Source of the DNA: Campylorhamphus procurvoides
Taxonomy: Eukaryota; Chordata; Aves; Passeriformes; Dendrocolaptidae
Direction: 5' to 3'
Assembly: GCA_013396655.1 (NCBI GenBank)
Contig: WBMV01004761.1
Location: forward strand, 62,186-126,185
Length of the DNA: 64,000 nt
Below are positions 1-11,000 of the stretch, piece by piece (position 1 is the stretch's first letter; each line of letters opens with the position of its first letter). A model generated the notes under the pieces. The model worked only from the letters and a program-made list of their open reading frames with translations, did no database searches and was not told where the DNA came from. Position numbers and translations under genes: made by a program.

Positions 1-1179
1 TCATCTGGCCCATTGAAGCAGTGCCGGGGGCACATCCTGCTCCTTAGCTGGCAGCACCAGTCTCCCACGATGGACCAGAGCCATTAAGGAGCTGACTGGC
101 ACTCAGCCGTACTCGTAAAACACCACAGAAGAGCTGTGGCCTGCTGGGAATGGGGGACCTGGCAAGAGGAAGAGGGATGGCAGCCCCGCTGTGTGGTCCT
201 CTTTCCCCACTTCTGCAAAGGCCATCCACACCCCAGCGGAGCAAGGTGTCTAGCAGCTCTCTGGATCTCATCTAAAAGGCAGAAGAAAACTTTCTGGACA
301 ATGGATGAATCCCAGGCTCAAAGGAAAGCCTGGAGCCATGGCTCTGCACCAGCCTTCCCCAGGCACCTTGGTGGCAGCAGGCAGAGCCACGCTCCAGCTC
401 TCAGGGAGTGTTGCAGCAGCCAGAGGCTGTCCATCCTACACGGCAGGGCAGGGCCAAGGCTCCTGCCTGCTGTCCCAGCTAGCCTGCTCCCTGGGCAGAC
501 TCTGTGGCCACTTGCACCACAGGGACCATGGCACATGGCCACCTGCAGAGGCAAGGGCTCTAAACACAGGCCCAGGAGCAATCATGGCCATGCCAGCACC
601 GTGTCTGTCCCTGGCTCAACAGTTGCTGGCTGGCGTGGAGGAATTCCACTCTGTGCAAACGTCTGGCAGGGCTGACTAAATCCTGTCTGGAGACTAAGCC
701 CATCCTGTCATGCTTTCCCCCTTGGGCGAATCAGCGGCAAAGCTGTGGCTGAATGCTCCCAAACATCCCCCAGGGAGGTCTCCAGGAGAGCCCTTTCCCA
801 CAGCTTCCAACAGTACCAGCCGTTCATCATTTCCTCTCCTTGCCAGTCATGTTTCCACGGGTTCCCAAGCCGAGACATGGTTCCCAGGCCACGCATCAGA
901 ACACAACCGTGGGACATCAAAAGGAGGGGCAGGCTGAAACCGTGACCAGCAGCCCATCCTGTCCCGGATCATACGAGTACCACTGGGATCGCCCTCCCTC
1001 CCTTCCTCAGCCCCTCTGCAAAGCCGAGTGTCCACCCGTGGGCAAAAGATGGTCTTAACACGGACCAGCGAGGAGGAACCCCTCGGGTGTGTGTGGGGGG
1101 TCCTGCACCGCTCACGCGTGATGCTGGGATGCCCTGCTGGGGGAGTCTGTCTGTCCCCGGTGGGTGGTGGGAGGCAGTC
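1..1179. other. Left-edge non-coding stretch
   Basis: No coding exon could be supported on either strand. The minus strand shows nothing resembling the first coding exon of an equilibrative nucleoside transporter, which is the gene expected here if mammalian order held. Confidence 0.4.
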
Positions 1180-1480
1180 GCTGCTGGCCCCCTCCTGTGC
1201 TCGCTGCGGAGCTGCGCGACCCCGGAGCGCCCTGCGGGGACGCCCCGACGGCGGTGGCGGGGGCGCGCGTGGCGGTGCTGCCCCCTGGCGGCGCCCCCGG
1301 TGGGTGCGCGGGCCCCTCGCCCTGTCGGGGCCGCGCCGCGAGCACGTGGGCGAGGAATTATCCGGCCGGAGGGGCTTAAGCGGCTCCGCGGAATGCGGCA
1401 GGGAGTGTGGGAAAGAGGAGCGGGTGGGGGGGAGCACAGCAGCGGCGTTCTCTTAGCAGCGGGGAGCTGATGGGCGGTGA
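1180..1480. promoter_or_regulatory. CpG-rich promoter-like patch
   Basis: The stretch is dense in CpG and is flanked by ordinary sequence. On the plus strand it ends with a good splice donor (GTGAGA, exon end at 1476), which would fit a non-coding first exon. No coding exon of a plus-strand gene was recognised between here and 6.57 kb. On the minus strand it could be a promoter of the next gene to the left. SLC29A1 is the expected neighbour of CAPN11 in mammals, but nothing in the window shows it. Confidence 0.35.
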
Positions 1481-3537
1481 GAGAGGGGTCTGGGTGGGGA
1501 GGCATCTCATGCCGCCCCTCGGGCTGGTGGGCTAGGGAAGCGAGCGCTGGGCTCACTGTGATGATGAGGAGGCAATGAGCTGCAGCAGGGAGATTCGGGC
1601 ATCACCGGCTCTGAGAGCCAAGCGCGCAGTGGGACAAGGCATCCCAAAGTGTGGGCTTGTTGGGTGTGCTGTGCTGACCCATGGGGGGACCGGGGATGGG
1701 CAGGAGCCAGAAAATCTGGGGGTAAGAGGGGAAGTCTGGGGGCAGAAGCTCAAGCTGTTTGAAGGTGGTTTGAAGAAGGAGGGCAGAGTTTGTAGGTAAC
1801 ATATCATGCAGAAGGGCAGGAATAGTGTTAAGAAGCAGATTTCAGGGTCAGGATGGATCACATGAAGGCACAACACAGTGACAGTCACCCTGAACAGAAT
1901 ACATGTCCTGAGACTGCTTGCTGCTAAACTGTGGGCCACAGAGAAAGAGGTCCTGGCTGGTCCTTTGAGAACCCTGACTCTCACAGGGGTGGGATGAGGA
2001 AAGGCATGAGGTGCACCTCCTCACCATAGCTTACTTCTCAAAGGCAGCTTGCCAGCTTCTCCCCTTGGTCCTGAGCTATGAGGCATCCAGGAGCACCTTT
2101 GTGCCACTGGGCGAGTGCCTCAGGGACAAGGGGGTCTCCTGTCACTACCTTCCCAGGGGCTCTTGGCCTCAGGCTGACTCTACGAATGCATACTCAGCTG
2201 ACAGGGACTCGGTGTCTGTGAAAACAGCCTGCTCTTCTAACATTGTTGCCCAGATCCAGTAAATCTCCTTTCTGGCAAGCCAGAAGACAAAAGTCAACCC
2301 TGACTACAGTGGCGGCTGGCTTCCCACAAAGACCCCCCTCTGAGGAATGGCTGCAGACATCACCTACTCCCTGTCTTCTCCACTCTCCCCAAAGGATCTG
2401 CCATCTCCAGAGGGTGCAAGCAGGTGGAAAAGTCTCACCTGGCTTTTGCTAGTGCTGTGTCCTGGGACTGAAGTGCTGTGAAGCTTCATGGCAGAGCTGT
2501 GCTGCGCTGCTGTGCAGTGCCCAGCAGTGCTGCTGCTGGCCCTGCTTTGCATCTGCAGTCATGGTGATGCTGGGCACCCTGTGAAAAGCCAGGCTTCTCA
2601 AGAAGAAAAAGAGCTCCACAAAAGCCTAGCTTCCCAGAGAACCCTGAAGTGGCTTGTTGCTGATGGTAGCTTGGGGCAGGGCTGCCCTCTCTGATGCAGG
2701 ACAGACTGCTCTGCCACTGCTGCTCGTATCTCCCATCCTGCTGCTCCCAATGCCCTTCAGCCTGCCTTCAGGGATGCTCTGGCCACTCCTGGCAGGGAAT
2801 AGGGGCTTGTTATATGTCTGTGCGGGGCTTGTTATATGTCTGTGCACCAGGGCAGTGGAGGGATTAGGACAACCAGCAGCAATGGGGACCCTATTTTCTC
2901 ACCTCTTGCGTTAAGACCTTTACTAGGACAGCAGAGCAGTGTCCTGACCTTGAGAGGCACAACAGATGTGGAGCCAAGAGCCATACCATGAACCTTACTC
3001 TGCCTGCACCTTCATCTCTCCGCTGCACGCGAGGTCAGGGTCCTACAAACAAGCCTAGGGCCGTGCCTCGGACTCTGAGGGCAGCCAGGACCTCTGCACG
3101 AGGCCAAATCATGCCGAGGGCAGCCAGGGAATGGTGCCTAGGGAGAAAGGAGGTGCATGGGGAAAGGTGCAAGGGCGGAGGGCAAGCTCCCAGCGGTCAA
3201 CCTACAAATAGAAAGGGCCATGGGAGAGTGCCCAGCTACGGGGACAAAGGGCCTGTGAGAGGCGAATGGGTCTGCAGAAAAGGTTCTGGCAGGGAGGCAA
3301 GCGGTGGCAGAGCTCCAGGGCCTCCAGGAACGTGGAGGGCTCGCTGGCCGTGTTCCCTGTGGTGCGGGCATCCGCAGGGCCATACAGGAACATACGGGAC
3401 TGGCGGGGCAGGGAGGAAGCCAGCACTCACGGGACGCTGGGACTGACACAGGAAGGGCCGTAAGCAGTGGCCGCGTCAGCCCTGCAGTGACATCCCCACG
3501 GGCCGGGTAACCAAACACCATCCCCTGCTGCCCGTAC
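1481..3537. other. Non-coding stretch between the two CpG patches
   Basis: I see no supported exon on either strand. The only distinct structure is the 22-bp tandem duplication at 2802-2845. If the donor-like site at 1476 is real, this would be intron of an unseen plus-strand transcript. Confidence 0.4.
2802..2845 (+). repeat. Perfect 22-bp tandem duplication
   Basis: The 22-bp unit starting ggggcttgttatatgtctgt occurs twice, back to back (2802-2823 and 2824-2845), with no mismatch. It is probably a recent replication-slippage duplication in non-coding sequence. Confidence 0.9.
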
Positions 3538-3860
3538 CTCGCTGGCGTACGGCGAGGAGGGCAGGCGTTTGCTGCCCCACGGCATTGTGATCTGGGGACG
3601 GGCCCCCTGCCCAGCCGCGCGGGAGGGGAAGAGAAGGGAAAGGAAAGGAAGGGAAGGGAAGGCAGCAGCACCCAGCACCGGCAGGAGCCGGGCCGAGCGT
3701 GCCGGGNCGGCCGGGCTGGGACTGCCCTCCGCCCCGCGGCCGCCGGCACCTCAGCCCGGTGCGCTCACCGCTCCGAACCCGCTCTGCCCTCCGCTGAGCG
3801 GCCGCGCCGGCGGGAGGGATGCTGCAGCGATCGCCCCGCTGCCGCAGCCCCGGCACAGGG
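3538..3860. promoter_or_regulatory. Second CpG-rich promoter-like patch
   Basis: This is CpG-rich sequence, densest at 3690-3860, with one undetermined base at 3707. A minus-strand donor-like site (GAG followed by GTACGG, 3532-3537) sits at its left edge, so a minus-strand non-coding first exon is possible. A purine tract of GGGAA/GGAAA units lies at about 3627-3662. Confidence 0.3.
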
Positions 3861-3891
3861 AGTCGCGGGGCTACGGCTTTTTCCAGTGCCT

Positions 3892-4630
3892 CCCCTCCTC
3901 CTGGAGCAGGCGGCTGGCCCTCCTGCCCCGGGGGTCCCTGCCTCGGGAGAGGGGCACCGCCGTGATGCTACTTTGCCCAGGCAAGGAGGGCAGGGTGCTG
4001 GCAGTCAGTGCCGCCACTGCTGCTCCCCCTTTTGCTACCCCCTGCGCCGGAGCCAGGCTCCGAACTCTCCCTGCAGCTATGNNNNNNNNNNNNNNNNNNN
4101 NNNNNNNNNNNNNNNNNNNNNNNNNNNNNNNNNNNNNNNNNNNNNNNNNNNNNNNNNNNNNNNNNNNNNNNNNNNNNNNNNNNNNNNNNNNNNNNNNNNN
4201 NNNNNNNNNNNNNNNNNNNNNNNNNNNNNNNNNNNNNNNNNNNNNNNNNNNNNNNNNNNNNNNNNNNNNNNNNNNNNNNNNNNNNNNNNNNNNNNNNNNN
4301 NNNNNNNNNNNNNNNNNNNNNNNNNNNNNNNNNNNNNNNNNNNNNNNNNNNNNNNNNNNNNNNNNNNNNNNNNNNNNNNNNNNNNNNNNNNNNNNNNNNN
4401 NNNNNNNNNNNNNNNNNNNNNNNNNNNNNNNNNNNNNNNNCCCCTCCTCCTGGAGCAGGCGGCTGGCCCTCCTGCCCCAGGGGTCCCTGCCTCGGGAGAG
4501 GGGCATCGCTGTGATGCTGGTTTGCCCAGGCAAGGAGGGCAGGGCGCTGGCAGTCAGTACCGCCACTGCTGCTCCCCTTTTTGCTCCCCCCTGCGCCGGA
4601 GCCAGGCTCCGAACTCTCCTTGCAGCTATG
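3892..4630 (+). repeat. 190-bp direct repeat flanking an assembly gap
   Basis: Positions 3892-4081 and 4441-4630 are the same 190-bp sequence with about ten substitutions and no net length change, separated by 359 N (4082-4440). Several differences are CpG to TpG/CpA. Both copies end in the same gcagctatg. This is either a local tandem repeat collapsed by the assembler or a recent segmental duplication. Long open frames running through the N block are meaningless. Confidence 0.85.
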
Positions 4631-6577
4631 GGACTGGAAAGCTCCATTCCCAAACCTCCATCCTCTCAGGATGGGGGAATGAGGCAGTGTGTGATGGCTA
4701 CAGAGCTTATGAAGCACAGGCTGCAGGGTGACCTTGCAGCAGGACTGCCAAGCAGCCAAAGTGGGGGACAAGACCTTGGCTCAGTGGAGCAGATTGGGAG
4801 CCAGACCCCCCATCCTGGTACCTCGGGAAACAAGGCACAACACAGTGGTTGCTCTGCTCACCTCCCCACCTGCCCCCTGCCCTTACCTCGATGGCTCAGC
4901 TCTCCTGGTGCCAGATGATGCTGCCTCCAGCCTCCTCGCTGCCTGGTGCCAGGCAGGGTCAGGGTTTCTCACAGCAGCAGAACCAGGGTACAGAGGCTTT
5001 GCCACGCCACAGGCTCTGCAGCTGGAGTGGGTTTCAGAGCCCTGGTGCTGGCTGGGGCTGGCTGAGCACGGCTTCTGCTGGCTCAGCAGGTGGAGGCTGC
5101 ATGCACGGGCAGATTAGCAGGGGGGGGAATTGGCTTCTGCCATAGGAACTACAAGTGGAATTCATCAGCGGGTTGCAGTGGGGCCAAGTGCCAGCTTGGG
5201 GAAGGAGAGAGGGGAGGCTGTAGATGGGCAGTCACCCTGGGAGGGTAACACAGCCTAAGAGGGGAGCACTGAGAGCAATGCTGCAGGTGCCAGCATCGTC
5301 CCAGGGATGGGGTCATCTCTCTGGTGGCACATGTCAGTCCATGCTGCTGTGCTGGACTTGGGCCATGGTGGGATGCTTGCTGGGCTCCCACCCCACCATG
5401 GGTCAGCATCACCGCCCTGGGGCCAGCAGGGGGGCCTTCAGTAGAGCACCCTGAACCCACTGACCCCTCTACCGGGCCCCTCAGCTGCTCAGGAATGAAC
5501 TGGCACCAGCCCACCAGCTGCTCTCCTGGTATGTGCGGCCAGAGACGGAATGCTGTGCCTCGGCCTCTTCCCTGGCCTGGCCAGGCTTGGCCCCCTCCCA
5601 TCCCACTGGTCTCTTCCCATTAAGGAAGTGCAGGCAGCTGAGCTTTGGTGCCGGAGGAAAACAGGTGTCAGAGCCAAGAGTGATGGAGCCAAGTGGAGGG
5701 TGGGAATGCACAGGGGGAGCACAGAAAGCACACCCCTGCCCACACATCAACACCTCACTAGCATTTCTTCCCACCCCTCCCTGGGAACATGGAGAAAGCC
5801 CCTCTGCTGGTGATACTGGTGTGCCCGCTTCCACCTCACTGCCTGTCCCCAGCCCCAGAAACACTGCAGGAGAGAGATGGAGTGGCGGGAGCATTTTTCC
5901 TCTCCCAGCCCTTACTGCAGAGCTGGGCTCCAGCCAGAACTTCTATTTTAAGCCCCACAATGTGTTTGAGGAGGCGAGCGGTGTGCACGGCTGAGCCTTG
6001 CAGCCCGCCAGGGAGAGGCCCCACTACCCATGTCCCTGGAAACTTCCTCTTCTCCCCCAGGGCTGGAACATGCTCAGGGCAGGTTGTACCAGCTGCTCTT
6101 TCCCCTTCCCAGTACAGGCAGGAACTGGGGCAGCTGAAACCAGTGTGGCCTGGTGAAGTTACTTCAAAAATATCTGGGCTGCAGGAAGCCCTGGATGTCC
6201 AACCACACTTCCCTGGCCACCTCTATGCCACATAGCATGCACCTGCTGTGACCTGGGCTGGCAGCCATTCTGTGAGAGCAAGGCCTGGCAGGGCTGTGTG
6301 GGCAGGAGGATTTACTGTGTAGGGCAGGGAAAAGGGGCCCAGGTGCCCTGTGTGATTAGCTGGGTTAGGTGCAGGCACAGAGGAATCACAGGACAAAGCA
6401 CACTTGTGAGAAGCACCAGACGGCTTAGGCTTCCCCACAATCAAGACTGAACTCTGGTGCAGGTCCCTTCTCATCTGAACCTCCTCCCACTCCTTAGTAA
6501 GGACCACCTTGCAGAGCCCCTTTCCTCCTGCGCCGATGGGTGCTGCTGGATGAACAAGCTCTCAGACTAAGTGTCTA
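4631..6577. other. Non-coding stretch downstream of the spectrin-like gene
   Basis: Ordinary GC-moderate sequence without compatible splice-site runs or recognisable protein similarity. Its right end meets the poly(A) signal of the spectrin-like gene. Confidence 0.4.
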
Positions 6578-6593
6578 TTTATTTTTTAATAAA
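6578..6593. terminator. Two-sided poly(A) signal downstream of the spectrin-like gene
   Basis: The plus strand reads tttatt at 6578-6583 (AATAAA on minus) and aataaa at 6588-6593 (AATAAA on plus). The minus copy lies about 305 bases past the spectrin-like stop and is its likely 3' end. The plus copy could end a plus-strand transcript from the CpG patches at 1-4 kb, but no plus-strand gene could be supported. Confidence 0.6.
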
Positions 6594-6887
6594 AACAATC
6601 ATCCATCCCCCCTGCTTGTGCTATGTGTTGGCAGGATGCCTGGGGAGCCAGCAGGACCCCAAGAGAGCACTGGGCAGGAGGGGTGCTCAGCGCCAGGCTG
6701 AGGCCAGGGGTTGTGGTGGCTGGGGCACAGTGCAGCCCCTGGGCTGGTTGAAGTGGAGCTGCTTGCCACAGCCTCTCTCCTGTGGAGAGGCAGCAAGCTG
6801 TGAACTGGGAGCAGGGACTGTGCCAGGATGGTACCCAAGAGGAGGATAAAAGGCAGGTTTAGGGCCCTTTTCTGCCGTGGCTGGGGC

Positions 6888-8095
6888 TCACTCTTTCTTC
6901 CCAAAGAACTTCTTGAAGACAGATTTGTTCTTGGGGCGAAGGGGGCTGGTGGTCTTCTCCCCTAGCGTGTCTCGGGGGCTCCCTGTTCGGGCCACAAAGG
7001 AGTGACAGCGTGCCCGGGGCATGGCTGGCACTTGCTCCCCTATGTACAGTGTAACCGAGTAGCTGCTCCCAGCCTCCACTGGCTCCCTGGGCACGGCCAC
7101 TGGGGTGATCTTCTGGTAGGTCGCTGCAAGAAGGAGCAGTCAGCAGGGCGGGCAGGGTGCCAGCAGGCCCCTTAGAGCCCTCCCCAAATGGGGGGCTGCA
7201 GCCCAGGGTACAGGTGTGTAGGACCGAGTGGGTGCTGGAGAAGCATCGCATCTGCCCTTGGCTGTCTGTGGGGACAGAGGCAGTGGTGCCATCTCCTGGC
7301 AGTGACAGTGAAACCAGGGCCATACCTGAGGTAAAGGAGTAGGACCTCCTCTTGTTGGCTACCAGCCCATAGTCGTCTTCTTGGCAGGTGTTGTCCCACA
7401 GCCCGGGCGACCCCCTGGGCAACCAGTGCTGCTCCCTGTGCCCAGCCTCCTGAGCATTCTCTGAAGCAGAATGAAGACATGTCACAAGGCAGGGCCTCCA
7501 CAGGACACCCCCACGTCAGCCCCATAGAGGACAGGAAAATGTATTATTATCTCATTATCCCATGAAGCAAAAGGTAGTAACTGGTCCTTTCCCCAAGCCC
7601 CCTGCCCTGGGACTCCTAGCCCAGATGCCACTGAGTTCCACCAAGTTCAAGACTGACCAACAGCCTTCAGGCTCCCTTGTAACCTCTCTGGGCTGGGGAG
7701 AGGAGTCAGGGGAGAGTGGGAACCCAGCCAGACAGGAAAGTCACCTGCTGCTGCCACAGTCCCATCAGCTGGGCCATCCTGGCTGCCCAGAGACCGCTGC
7801 AGCCGGGTGTTTGAGCGGGGCAACACCGTGATCTCCTGGCTCCTGGTGGTCATGACCTGATGATGTCCCTGGAGGTGGGAGCTCCCAGGGCTGGGGACCT
7901 TGATGAAACTGAAAGCGGCAGAGATTTAGCAAACCAGTCTGGCCCACCTATGTCCTGCTGGAGCAGCACACACTGGCAAATGTGGGAATTGTAGCAAGAG
8001 TCAGCTAAATCAGCTCCTGGCTACTCACCCCGCAGTACTGCCAGTGCCCTCAACACGCTGTGCCGCTGCCTGGAAGTAATCCACTTCAGGGAAAC
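6888..8095 (-). CDS. C-terminal tail exons of the spectrin-like gene
   Basis: Exons 8029-8095, 7745-7908, 7326-7460 and 6888-7123 encode about 200 residues after the PH domain. Most looks disordered. A beta-like stretch (GSSYSVTLYIGEQVP) precedes a basic end, KNKSVFKKFFGKKE, followed by TGA (6888-6890). Basic FxKK-type ends are also seen on long C-terminal beta-spectrin isoforms. All four split codons join in frame. Confidence 0.8.
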
Positions 8096-11000
8096 CTGGG
8101 GGCACAGCAAACATCCTGCTGGGTGCTTGCAGTGCACAGGAATGTCCCATAGAGCCAGTCCCTGCTCTGGGTGCCCATGCTGCACGGCTGGCTCCTCCAA
8201 TGTCCTGCTGTAGCACCTGCTCTTGGTCCTGCCAACTGGCCTAGGATTTCATGGCAGGGCTTGAACCTCCTCAGGTATGGGTACAGCAGCAGGAACACCT
8301 CAGTATTACAGGTCTCCTTGCCTGAACGACAAGCAAGGCATTTCCAGGCTCCACAGAGTAGATGGAGGAAGACCGAGGTACAATTATAATTTTACTGACA
8401 GGCACTTTTTGCTGCTGAGGCACCACTGACGTCAGTCGAGCTATTCCTGATTTATAACTGTGTATGTGGTGTGAAAACAAAGCCTCCAAATTCTGCCTAG
8501 CAGAGAACTGCTGTTCCCGAGGCAGGTCAGGAGGATGCATAAATTAGAGACAACATTGTGTTGCTTCTCTTCTGACCCCTCCTGCATGGGCTGCACAAAC
8601 ATGGTAACTACATAGAGCTGTGGTCTATGGGCCTCTACCAGCAAGGGCTGCTCACCTGAGTTTTGCTGCAGCTTTGCGATCCATTCATTCATGAGGGCCT
8701 GGGAACGGGCCCTTAGGAGGTACTCAGAGCCATCCTGCAGCCTTCAGAGAGAAGGGGAGAACACATCAGCAATGAGACAGATGAGGGGTGCAGATACCAC
8801 AGCCCCCATGAGACTGGGAAAACAGAGAAGCAGGTAAGAAAAAAACAAGGAAATCCCCATCTAAGCACTAGACTGAGCTGACCCTGGCTGGGGGTATTGG
8901 TAGGTGTCTGCCCCAGCAGGGACACACTGGGGAGGGCTGGAAGACCCCACTGCCCTGGGTCAGGGACTCACTGAAGCCTGAAGCAGTTGGTCTTCTTGGT
9001 GTAGTTGGCATCTGGGGTGCAGATCGCCCCAGAGAGGTTCAGGGGAAGGGCCACCACGGAGCTCTGCAGCAGAAGGGAAAGCAAGAGCAACAGCAGGGTT
9101 GGATGGCTCTGCCTTTCCTGGCCGTGGAGGTGAGGGCATGCTGCTGCCAGCCCTCACCCATGTTGCCCCAATCTCCCCCACCGCACCTTGAGGCTGTCCC
9201 TGCGGTCCTGGTAGAAGCACAGTGTCTGTCTCATCAGTACGGCGTGGAAGAGGCCCCAGGCTCGGCAGCTGGCCTGTGGGGCACAAGTTGGGGACAGCTG
9301 TGATGCCAACTGGTTTGGGAGAAGACAGGTGGTCTCCCGCCACTCAAAATGCAACCCAGGCCCTCTGGGGCTCTGCCCTCCCAACATGGCCAGCAGCACT
9401 GCCATGGTAGTTCCAGGAGCATCCCTGGCTTCACTCCTGCCCAAAAACATGGACATCCCTTGCCATGGCCCAGCACTCCTGTCCCAGAGGAGCCTCACCG
9501 CCATGCCTGTACCTTTCTCCCTCCTGCCTGCAATACGTGTTTCCTTTCCAGCGTCCCCTCCATCATCTGAAACTCCATTTTACCAGGAAGGACCTGCAAG
9601 AGGGCAGAGCGTGAGCGAAGCTGTGCTGGGGCTGGTGGGGCCAGCTCAGCCTTCAGGCACTTGGGGTCTATCTGACCCATCCCTGGTGGCAATGCTGAGG
9701 TAGGAGTGGGATGACAGGAACAATTTCCTGGCCTGGGCAGTGGTGGGACTGCTTGTCAGCTTTTGGGGTGAAGTGCTGCCTTGCCAAGGCTAAAGGTTGG
9801 CAGCAGAGTGCATGCTGCAAGGTCCCCAAATACAGCACCTAGCTCTTCCCCATCAGCTGGAGCAAAGGGCCCACTGAAGTCAGGGAGTCCCCAAACAGAG
9901 GTCACATTTGATGGAGTGGATAACCCAGCTGCTGCCTGGGGTATTTCCCCAACCCCCTACCCAATCCTGAGGGAGAGTCCCTAGCCTGTGGTTCTTACCT
10001 TGCTGCTCTCTCTCTCCTCTTGCCCATGCCTCTGCCGATCCCAGGCGCTGGAGCCATCCAAGGGGGCTGCAGACACCAGCTCCTCCATACGGGGGGAAAC
10101 CATGAGCCCACTGGGGCTGCCACTGCCACTGTGTGCTGCTCTGGGGCTCTTCTCTCCTGATGGGCTGTGGAGCAGCCGGGCAGTGGTGGGAAGGGTGAAT
10201 TTGGCCACTAGCACGTTGTTGGCTGATGAGAGGATGAGGGGCCCACCAACAGTGGTGTTGGGGCTGGGCAAGCTGCCTGCCCTGCTCCCTGTCCGGTGGC
10301 TGGCACAGCTGCCTCCTGGTGGGCTCTGTGCCTGTCGCTCATCTGCCCCATCCCAGATGGCCTGCAGCTCCTCCTCCTCTTCCTCAAACTGCCCGTGGGC
10401 AGGGTGACAAACTTCCTCAGTGCCCAGCACAGGGTTGTGAGGCTGTGGAGACTCCAGCGCCCACTTGAAGACAGAAAGGTGGGTAGGAGTGGTGGGGGAA
10501 GCTGAGGACGTTCTGGGCTGGCTGCTGCTGGCTGGACGCTGTGTGTAAGCAGTGACAGGGATGGATCCTGCCCTGCCTGGGATGCTGGCAGGGGATGATC
10601 CAAGTTCCAGCCGAGTGGCTTTGCGATGCCTGGCCCTACCAATGGCACTAGGGCTGCCATCCTGGTCAAGCTGGCTGGCCAGCTCATTCCCCTCTTGACT
10701 GACCCATTCATGCTGCATGCTGACATGGGATGGCTGGCTCAGCCTCAAGTCCAGGAGGTCTTTCCCAGTGCTGCTGGAGTGCTGTGGGCTCCGGTGCTCC
10801 TCCTCAGTATGGTATGCCCTGTGCTGGCTGTAGCTGGGATTGAAGCTCACCTCCTCAAACCACGTTCCTCGCTCACTCTTGGGGGATGTCCCCAGCCTCT
10901 CGCTGGACCCCTGGGGACTGTGCCCATCCATATCTACCTCCTCCTGCCATCCAACCCCATGTGTGCCTGTGGGCTCCCATGGCCTCACTCCCGCACTCTG

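Noticed and set aside
1..3860. SLC29A1 as the gene at the left edge
   Set aside because: It is expected from mammalian gene order, but no coding exon or motif of a nucleoside transporter can be read in the window.
3569..4918. 449-codon plus-strand open frame
   Set aside because: It runs through 359 undetermined bases and both 190-bp repeat copies, has no domain, and exists only because N codons cannot be stops.
8742..8744. Inner CAG acceptor (8735-8737) for the last PH-domain exon
   Set aside because: It gives a stop after eight residues, whereas the AAG acceptor yields the conserved LQDGSEYLL strand in frame.
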